NCBI RefSeq assembly: GCF_000143415.4
Contig: NW_003314278.1
Location: 2,134,404 to 2,198,403, forward strand
Origin: Selaginella moellendorffii
Lineage: Eukaryota; Streptophyta; Lycopodiopsida; Selaginellales; Selaginellaceae
DNA length: 64,000 bases
Direction of reading: 5' to 3'
Under the pieces are notes generated by a model. That model was not told where the DNA came from. It was given only the letters and a program-made list of their open reading frames with translations, and did not search any database. The number at the start of each line of letters is the position of its first letter. The stretch's first letter is position 1. Both the position numbers and the translations under genes were made by a program. This document shows positions 55,940-64,000 of the stretch, piece after piece.

Positions 55940-57060
55940 AACACTCATGAAATTGTGGTGTATCACTGATTAAGATATTAAAATTTGAAATACTTTAGCC
56001 ATAAATGCAAGACCATTATCTAAGAGAATTTCATCTGTACAAAATTGTTACAATACCACTTCATTGAAGTGGAAGTATCTAATAATAGTCATAGATACAT
56101 TAGCAAAAGCACTAACTTCCACTTAGTGAGTCAAGTATTCAGAGGCAATAATGACATACTTGTTATAAGCAATTAACCATGGAAAAAACCCTATTAAATC
56201 AAATGCTACCAACTAAAAAAAATGTGAAACTACAATTGACTCCAACTGTCTTTTTATAGCATGAGAGGGAGTATTATAAACTTAGCACTAGACACAGTTA
56301 TACACTTACTGGATAATATTATATTACATCTTTAGGTAAAATAAAGATTTATGTAGCTTCTTAATCATATGATAATGTCCCATGTGCCCGTTTAGAATAG
56401 GAGAGCCATAGTAAGCATATAGAAAGCATGGAATAAAGATTGAAACACCACTAACCATGAATGATTATTAGGATTAGTCCTCACAAAATAAATAAGGTCA
56501 TCCTTAAGGCAATATTAAGAATATAAATGCCAAAATGACAAATCATTAGCAAATGATGCAAGATTCTTAAACTCATCATGAAGTCTTCAGATTGACAATT
56601 TAACTTTTTGTAAAGAGAAGGTAAATTTTGTTCCATATTTTGTGGACACTAAACATTAAATATAACAACTGCTAACAATAAAAATTTACTAAGGTTGGAA
56701 CAACAACTTCATCAAAAACAAAAGAAAAGAAGAGAAAAGAGCTAAAAAAATGTATCAATATCAACAATAGAATATCCTAGATGATGAACAATTTTAAAGT
56801 TATATATTTAAGACTTTAGAGCTTATTTAGCAATACAATCAATCAAGTTCTTTTACTTTAATAGTAAAGTAGCCAGCCTGAGAACCATGTAAATATGCAT
56901 GAAACTTTTTGAAACCCTAAACTACTATTAAACACTCCTCAGTCATGAAGAAGTTGTCACGAATGTGATTATGTGTATTGAAAGTTATTTTTTAGCTAAT
57001 TCTTATAAATATTCTTTCTTTATTGACACAACAATAGAAGGTCGGTATTGTTATACCCTT
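55940..57060 (-). pseudogene. Decayed gypsy integrase/pol fragment
   Basis: The minus strand at about 55960-56200 encodes pieces like YVIIASEYLTH and VEVSAF, the same integrase block as in the plus-strand relic at about 36310-36380. Upstream parts (56250-56700) align with the region 35800-36060 of that relic. Many stops. Confidence 0.6.
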
Positions 57061-60000
57061 TTCTAGTCTCCATTTAATTTAGTTGAGAAATTGGTCCTCG
57101 TATGTGCATTTAACCAGAAAAGTATAAAGACAGAATTCCTAAATGCTATTAGTCAAGTATACTTGACTTTGGTTAAAGAAACTCATTTGTTGGATTACAC
57201 TTGCAATATTCTAGGGAATCTTACTCAAATGCTATATGATGACTATAGGGAATCACATCAAGCTCTGTTGTGCATAAGAACCCATAACCAAATTATTGTT
57301 AAAGGCTCTAATGTAATACTCTGTATCGGTAATTACTACAAGAAAAGGAACCAAATAGAATACAAAGAAAAGATAGGAAAGTGAAGAAGTTTTAGAGCTC
57401 TAGGATCAAGGGAAAAAGATGTGAGGAAATTTAATCACAAAATTGAGAATTCAACCCTAGAAAAGTGGTAGAAAGAATTAAAAACAATGAAGAAAAAATA
57501 AAAAACAAAGAAAAGAGCAATAATCCAAGAATAAAGCACTAATTAAGATTGTAGGTTTTGAGGTTTCTAAACTTCTAAAAAGTTTCTTAAATATCATTAT
57601 CATGAATGTGACTTTAGGTGTTAAAATATACTTATCAACCAATCCTTATGGATACTTGTTTATTACTATCATGACGGTAAAAGATTGGTACAATTGGATT
57701 TCTTTATGAACCCCTTTTGTGCTAATGGAATTTACTGAATATCTCTATTGTACTTAAACCAAACTTGTGCTAGTGAAATTCACTAAATATCTCTAATGTA
57801 CTTAAACCGAATAAATATAAAGATAGAATTCCTATAAAGGATATTGAGTGAATGACTACATCTTGAACAGAATTATAAATGCAGTGATTGTAGATCTAAA
57901 TAATCTAGATACGTTAAAATTATATAGTTTTTGTTATGTTTTATATTTTTGGTTCTTAAAGAATTGATGTTATACACTAGTCAATATGATCTTCTCGATT
58001 GAAGTTAACATTGAAACTTACTGCACAATAAAGTATTACCTATATCTGAATTACAATATTTAAAACTTGGTGTTTACTTTGTTTTTTTTAATTTTTTATT
58101 CTTAGATATCACATTTCTAGAGGTAAATTAGAGGTAGATAAATATATCAAATGACATCCTAACTCCTTGATTTTATGTGTTTTGATCATATATATATCTT
58201 TTTATTATGAGTTTATTGAAGGAAGTTTGAATTTTCCCTCACTATGATAGTTTTTAATGGCATTTTTATATGGTTTTAGATGTGATTTTATATCAATTAC
58301 CTGAAGTTGTTTTTAACTAGGTTAAGGTTATGTTGGTGCAAACTATATAAATAAAATAGTTAGAGAGCTTTAACAATATACCAAGAATCTACATATTTGA
58401 AATATCTATCTTGCAATTCTTGGTGAGTGGTGTTAAGTCATTTTCTTACTTGCATAAATAAATAAACATTTTCAAGCATGTACAAGTTAAAAGATCATTT
58501 CTTTGCAATTTGAAATTGGTTACTATAGACTTATAACAACTCTACCAATATAGCAAAAATATATCACTATTCAACTTTTACAAATAAAAGATTGAGTATA
58601 AAAGAATTTAACTTTATTATAGATTGGATGGTTGAGTGTGATAGGAATAATTAATCACATTGTAATTTATTTAAATAGTCATATAGTCTATAAACTTTAA
58701 GTGGATAATTATTCGAAACAATATATCAGTGAACAATAATCTAAGTTATACACTATGTGGGTTATTAAAAGTTATGTGAAAAAGCCATATGAAAGAATTG
58801 GTGCACCAAAGTAAAAAAATACTATATAAAAATTTATAAATAATGCTATAAATTATATAAAAAAAATGATACCAAAAACTTACCACTTAGATAACTATAT
58901 ACCAATTTACACTTTATACAAAAAACTATACAAAATCCAAAAATCACTTTATTTGGTTTGTTATATCACACATAAAGTGTGTTGTGGCACTAATCAATTT
59001 CACTCCAGCTTCATGAGCTTGTGAGAATAAATCATAAGCTACAAATGGGAAAATGAATTTTTTTTTTACCTATATGTATGCACTAGCATCCTTGGGAAGA
59101 TAGTGACAATGCATGATAAATGTTAATAATATATAATATAAAATTGTGAGAGAGAATTTATTTATCAAAAAAGAAAACTTGATCTCTTCACTTATGAAAG
59201 TATTGAGCCAAAAGTAATAAATTTGTCCCAAAAACAAGATTTAAAATAATTTTTTTTCTTTTTTTATCTTCAAATAGTGATATGAAATGAAATGACACCA
59301 TCTTTATTATTATTGTCGAACAAACCATTTAACAACAATTTTCTTTTATCTCATCATTTGCATTGGAAATGTTTCATTTATTAGCAATGAAGCAACCAAG
59401 TAATGATCCTAAAATACAATGACTTTTAGAATATGTTTTTCTCTTTAGCAAGAAAGCCACTTCTATATCCTTCTCAGTCTCAAGAATATAAATAATTAAT
59501 TTTCTTGAAAACAAACTCTCCATATCCTTCCGTGTGAGATTGAAAGAAAATTATAAGTTTATTAAATGTTATCCCACTTGTTTTTGGGTACACATAGAGG
59601 ATGATAAAGGCCAACAAACATCTAATAATTAATTTTGACATTTTGGCATGTCAAATAACTATGTATATACTTCTCAACATTTCCTAAGCTAAAAAAAATG
59701 TTTTTTCACCAATATACATATTCTCTATACCCCCAAATACCCAACACTTAACATATCATGACAATCAATTAATATTTATTTGATGAGTTTATAAACCACT
59801 ATAATTATATTCTTTATGCTCTATGCTTGTACCAAATGTAATGAACATCTTCTATAAAATCTCTTGCTAATGAGTAAGGTCGCCTTGAAGATCATTTTGA
59901 TGATTAAAATATTGAAGAGACTGATAGTCTAAATCCATATAAAAGTTTGATTCATATAAATAATATCACCATTCCTTCATAGTAGCAATCATGATATACA

Positions 60001-60079
60001 ACTTCTTATCTTAAGTAGGCCAATTTTGTTGTATGGCATCAAACTTGTAGCTCATGTACAGCTAACTAAAACTAATATA
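57061..60079. other. A/T-rich decayed retroelement interior
   Basis: Lies between integrase-like and reverse-transcriptase-like relics on the minus strand. No intact frame or structured repeat seen; the 97-codon plus frame at 57091-57384 matches nothing I know. Confidence 0.4.
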
Positions 60080-60950
60080 GCCCCAATAAAAATATCACTT
60101 ACATTTATCTTGATTGCAAGAGGCTACTTAAGATAAAATTCTAACCATACCAAGGAAACTATGGTGATCATGTATTGTTAAAGGTATAGATCAATCAACC
60201 ATAACTTGGATTTTTGTAGGATTAATTCTTATACTATGCACTAAAATCAAATGCCTAAAATATTCAATCTCCTCTTAAAAAAACTCAGATTTGGATAACT
60301 ATCTTTCAAAAGTTGTAAAATACTTCACACATACATTTTATATTCTTCCATTATACAGTTGAACATTAGAATATCATCAAAGTAATTGATCACAAACTTT
60401 CCAAAGTGTTAAACTTGATTCATCAATGCAGGAGCATTTGTTAAACTTCACCAAATACTTGTAATGACTTGTCCTTGTCTAGAATGCCATCTTTGAAACA
60501 TCCTCCGGTTTGATATAAATTTGATGATACCCTTGCTTCAGATCAATCTTTGTAAAATATTAAACACCACAAATGTATTTACTACTATTAACTATTTTAA
60601 GAGAAAGAAACTTCCCCTTGTTGTCTATATCAAGTTTATCTTATATGATGTGTGAAGCTTCAATTAATTCCCCTTTACAAGAATTGTTAAATCTAGATGT
60701 GGTGACACAAAGATGGCCATATGAATATAAATGATAAAGAAAATCATCAATATGGGGGATTGGGTAGATATTCTTCATTGTCTTATTATTAATCCCTTGT
60801 AGTTCATATAAAGACATTATATACCATCTTTATTTTTGACCATCACTAGTGAAACAGCCCAAAAAGACTTGTTTATTTGCGCTTCTAAAGGTATTTAACA
60901 AGCTATTTATTGATTTACTCATTTTTAGGGGGATTAATATGAGTCAACTA
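60080..60950 (-). pseudogene. Decayed gypsy reverse transcriptase
   Basis: Broken minus-strand frames contain KIDLKQGYHQIYIKPEDVSKMAF and a YFDDILMFN-like active-site box, followed by a partner block. Frameshifts and stops throughout. Confidence 0.65.
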
Positions 60951-61285
60951 TCAATGATAAAGAGTAGCTCCAAGAACTAAGTAAATCTTATAGGCAACTC
61001 CAGAAAAATGTCATAAAACACCTTATAAATGCAATTCACACAAACCCTATACAAACATACTCCAACTCAAACATAATTATATTAGAAAGAAACAAGTATA
61101 CCATGAAAAAATTAGCTAACTTCACTAATTCTAAAGCATTAATCAATGGAATATCAAACCACCAACTTCAATATGCAAAATATTACACTCCCAATCAATC
61201 CCTAGCTTCCTGTCATAAACCCATTCCTTCCCAAGAATACATCATCATGGCTTCAGCAAGATTTATTAGCATGGTCCTTTCCAAT
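60951..61285. other. A/T-rich junction
   Basis: No recognisable feature between the gypsy relic and the PPR pseudogene; a small plus frame at 61103-61372 has no known motif. Confidence 0.35.
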
Positions 61286-63083
61286 TCAAACAGCATCTCC
61301 TTCATCAGCTCTCCAGCCCAATGCAAAAGTGCTTGTCCCAAGAGATCGACAATGCCACATAGTGGTCTCTGAGTGGAGCGATTGCATAGTCAGCAACCAT
61401 GGATCTGAAGTACAGGAATGGCTGCAGGCTGTGAGAACACTGACAAAGGTAACCACGTTGGAGAAAATCCCGTGGAGTTCCATGGTTTTGTGGAACTTGA
61501 GCACTTGGAGTGTATGCCCAGTCTGAGCATTCGACACCATGCTGTTCCAGGTGACCAAATCATGCTCTCATCCTTGCAAAAACCTCCATCGCTTGATCCA
61601 CACGACCAAATTGCCATACATGCTGATGTTCTGATGTCCGACAAGAAAATCTTTCCTGGAATCGTGGAGTGGATCAACTTGCCCTGCGCAAGATCAGGGA
61701 TGGCAGCACAGGGATTCAGTGACAGAACAGGTGGCGGCATCAGGAGAATCAGCTTGAGCAACCGGAGAGCTTGGTGAGCATCGCCGCTGCGAGCGTTGGC
61801 ACAGATCATCACGTTCCAAGAGACAACGTTTCGATCCAGCATCCGCTCGAACCAGATGCTGGCCGTCTCAAGATCACCAGCCTGGTAGAATCCAACCAGC
61901 ATCGACGTCCAGGAGTTTACGCACCACTGAGGGATTATGAAGAACACTCGGCAAGGAATGTCCAGCTTCTTTGCGATCACGTATGCATGGAGGAGGCTGT
62001 TCCAGCTTATGTGGTTCCTCTCGACCATCGATTCAAAGCTCCTCTCGGCGTCGAGCACGGTTTCGTCCTGAGCAAACGCATGGAGCATGGCGTTGCAGGA
62101 CACCACATTGTGCTGTGGAGTTTTAGCGTGAGCCTCCCTCGCAGCGATCAAGTTTCCAGAGTCTCCAAATCCGACCAGCATGGTGTTCCAGGAGACGACG
62201 TCCCGAACAGGCATTCCATCAAACATCTCTTTTGGGTGATCCAGGTCGCGACAGTGAACATACGCCGCAAGCATACAATTCCAGCACACAACGTCCTTCT
62301 ATGAGAGGCTGTCAAAGACGCTCTTCGTGACTTGCATGTTTCCATCCTGAAATAATAGAGCCGTGCTGGCAATAACGCTTTTCGAGCCCATCATCTGATA
62401 AAAGCGCCTCGCTTGTTCCAGATGCCCAGAGCGGGCAAAAGCCCTCGATCATCACAGTCCATGACACTTCATCCTTTTCAGGGCTGTTCTTCATCACTGC
62501 TTGATCTAAGTCACCTTCTTGAGCATAGGCTGAGTTCCAGGACACGACATGGTGCTCGGGCATTCTGTCAAAGGCTTCACGAGCAGAGACCATCCCGGGT
62601 ATACGCCGAAACGATAGAGTTCCAGGACACCAAGCTGGTAATTGGCATCTTGTCAAAGAGAGACAAGCTTTCACAAAGGCGACCGAAGTTGGAAAACGCA
62701 AATGCCAGCGCGTTCCAAGACACCACGTCTCATTCCGGAGACAAATCAAACAAGATCTTCGTCGGGTACGGATGCCCATAATGGGCATTTGCTCCAAGAA
62801 CAACGTTCCAAGAGACAGGATTCCACTGTGGCATGATATCAAGAATCTCTTTAGCTTGGGTGGTGCTGGAGGAGTGAAAAATGAGGAGAAAGTTCCAGGA
62901 GTAGATGTTCTTGACATGGATGGCCTGGAATGCGCTGCACGCGTCGTCATCGTAGCCACATTTGCCATACATGTCCACCGGCAAGTTTCCCAGGTACGTC
63001 TCTTGCAACTCTTCTCCAGACTTGTGCCAGATCCAAAGATTGCACCAGGGCCAGCAGCTGCACCGCTTGATCGCCTCCAATGA
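61286..63083 (-). pseudogene. PPR pseudogene (S-motif type)
   Basis: PPR blocks continue across several frames: GNLPVDMYGKCGYDDDACSAFQAI (about 62930-63000), then MPQWNPVSWNVVLGANAHYGH, MPEHHVVSWNSAYAQEGDL, KDVVCWNCMLAAYVHCRDLDHPKEMFDGMPVRDVVSWN (about 62180-62290), and repeats down to 61540 before a closing fragment. An in-frame TAG interrupts just before KDVVCWN (about 62298-62300) and at least two frame changes occur. The decay is too great for introns to explain easily. It is a relative of the PPR genes at 43.8-52 kb. Confidence 0.7.
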
Positions 63084-63380
63084 ATTCCGGAGAGATACTT
63101 TCTAGTCAGTATCTTGCTTCAAAGCATATAGTGGTCATATAGGGGAACTTTGCTTCTAGCGTTCCGTTACTTTGATGACGTGGCTGTATCAGAATAGAAG
63201 AACAGAAAAAATAATAAGAGTATTGGCACGAATCTTCCAGATTTGTCAATAGAACTTACCAGATATCTGCCACTCTGCGAGGTATAAATGGGCGTGGAGC
63301 TCTTCCAAGCCTCCATTAGCTTCGTTTTAAGCTATCGATTTTACAGTCTCTCCTAGCTTTCAAGTAAGTAGATTGAGGTG
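63084..63380 (+). promoter_or_regulatory. Heat-shock promoter of the sHSP gene
   Basis: A heat-shock element GAATCTTCCAGA at 63230-63241 (alternating GAA/TTC/GA blocks) lies about 50 bp upstream of TATAAAT at about 63283. A further GAA-rich stretch is at about 63191-63207. The ATG is at 63381. Confidence 0.65.
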
Positions 63381-63830
63381 ATGGCGCTCTTCTTCTACGG
63401 CAATGACAATGGTGTCTTCGATCCCTTCCTGGAGCTCTCGTCCATCTTGTCCGGCGGCGGCGGCAACGAGCCCTCCAAGCAGGTAGCCAGGGACGCGAGC
63501 GCCGCCGCCAACACCCGCGTGGATTGGCTGGAGACGCCCGACGCGCACGTCTTCAAGGTGGATCTCCCAGGGCTGAGCAAGGAGGAGGTGAAGATCACGG
63601 TGGAGCACGGGCGCACGCTCCAGATCAGTGGCGAGAGGAAGATGCACGAGGCCCAGAAGACCGACAAGTGGCACCGGGTGGAGCGCCTGTTTGGCAGCTT
63701 CATGCGGAAGTTCCGGCTGCCCAAGAACGCCAACACGGAGGCGATCAAGGCCCAGGTGGAGAACGGGGTTCTCACTATCGTCGTTCCAAAGACTGCCAAG
63801 CCGGAGCCGAAACAAATCCAGGTGGAGTAG
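63381..63830 (+). CDS. Class I cytosolic small heat-shock protein (HSP20)
   Basis: 149 codons, intronless, ATG at 63381 (MALFFYGNDNGVFDPFLEL). The N-terminal arm is short and variable, then comes the alpha-crystallin domain (about residues 46-136): RVDWLETPDAHVFKVDLPGL, KEEVKITVEHGRTLQISGER, the region KTDKWHRVERLFGSFMRKFRLP, and VENGVLTIVVPK. This order, with WHRVER..G.F.RKFRLP, is typical of plant class I sHSPs, ATP-independent holdases that form oligomers in the cytosol. The C-terminal anchor is IQV (I-x-V). Intact, with a heat-shock element upstream. Confidence 0.92.
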   Translation: MALFFYGNDNGVFDPFLELSSILSGGGGNEPSKQVARDASAAANTRVDWLETPDAHVFKVDLPGLSKEEVKITVEHGRTLQISGERKMHEAQKTDKWHRVERLFGSFMRKFRLPKNANTEAIKAQVENGVLTIVVPKTAKPEPKQIQVE

Positions 63831-64000
63831 AGCTCGTGGAGTACCTAGAGCTCGCGGACGAGAAGAAAACTCTGCCTTGTATAGAGCAGTGTTGAAAACT
63901 GTATAGAGCTTGCTTTTCGAGTTTTTAAGATGGGTGTCTCCATCCTTGGTTCTCAGAAGATTTTCAGCACTGGAACTGGGACTGGAATGCTCGATCGTTC
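63831..64000 (+). other. 3' flank of the sHSP gene
   Basis: Presumed 3' UTR; nothing else seen before the window ends. Confidence 0.4.

Overview
The window looks like nuclear DNA of a lycophyte, most likely Selaginella moellendorffii or a close relative. The clues are spliceosomal introns of about 40-60 nt, very large pentatricopeptide-repeat (PPR) proteins rich in 31-residue S motifs, a MOTHER-OF-FT-like gene, and dense nested retroelements. The species call is an inference; no search was run.

Left 37 kb: nested mobile elements. The centrepiece is a giant DNA transposon with terminal inverted repeats (TIRs), copy B, at 13563-33533. Its ends match at 23 of 24 bases and are flanked by CCAC on both sides. 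On the minus strand it has a transposase-like gene (DUF8039-like repeats, then a DUF7869-type core; 17423 to about 14508). Divergently, on the plus strand, it has a long multi-exon gene or pair of genes: a ParB/sulfiredoxin-like domain, a helical and methyltransferase-like region, acidic linkers, and an FCP1/NIF-like HAD phosphatase domain. A semi-palindromic motif of about 24 bp (arms AATGGCRTG and CAYGCCATT) occurs more than 20 times inside this element and not in the retroelement inserted into it. Copy B is dead: it has eight in-frame stops, all explicable by C-to-T changes, and a 7.5-kb non-autonomous LTR retrotransposon (20738-28230) in an exon. A second copy, A, fills 1-4286. It is cut by the window edge but its visible 3' half is fully open. 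Copy A sits at the edge of a minus-strand LTR element (4287-9361). Copy B appears to split an old plus-strand Ty3/gypsy element (gag remnant near 12.8-13.06 kb, pol remnant 34.5-37.2 kb).

Middle 37.7-52 kb: a gene-rich island. In order it holds a PEBP gene of the MFT type (+), a RAP2.4-like ERF/DREB A-6 transcription factor (-), a PPR gene (-), a plastid ribosomal protein S13 gene (+), a 957-aa PPR gene (-) and a 749-aa PPR gene (+). The last four are tightly packed in alternating orientation.

Right 52-64 kb: a foldback hairpin, a solo LTR with a perfect 5-bp duplication (containing the assembly gap), a compound repeat, a decayed minus-strand gypsy element, a PPR pseudogene, and an intact class I small heat-shock protein gene with a TATA box and heat-shock element.
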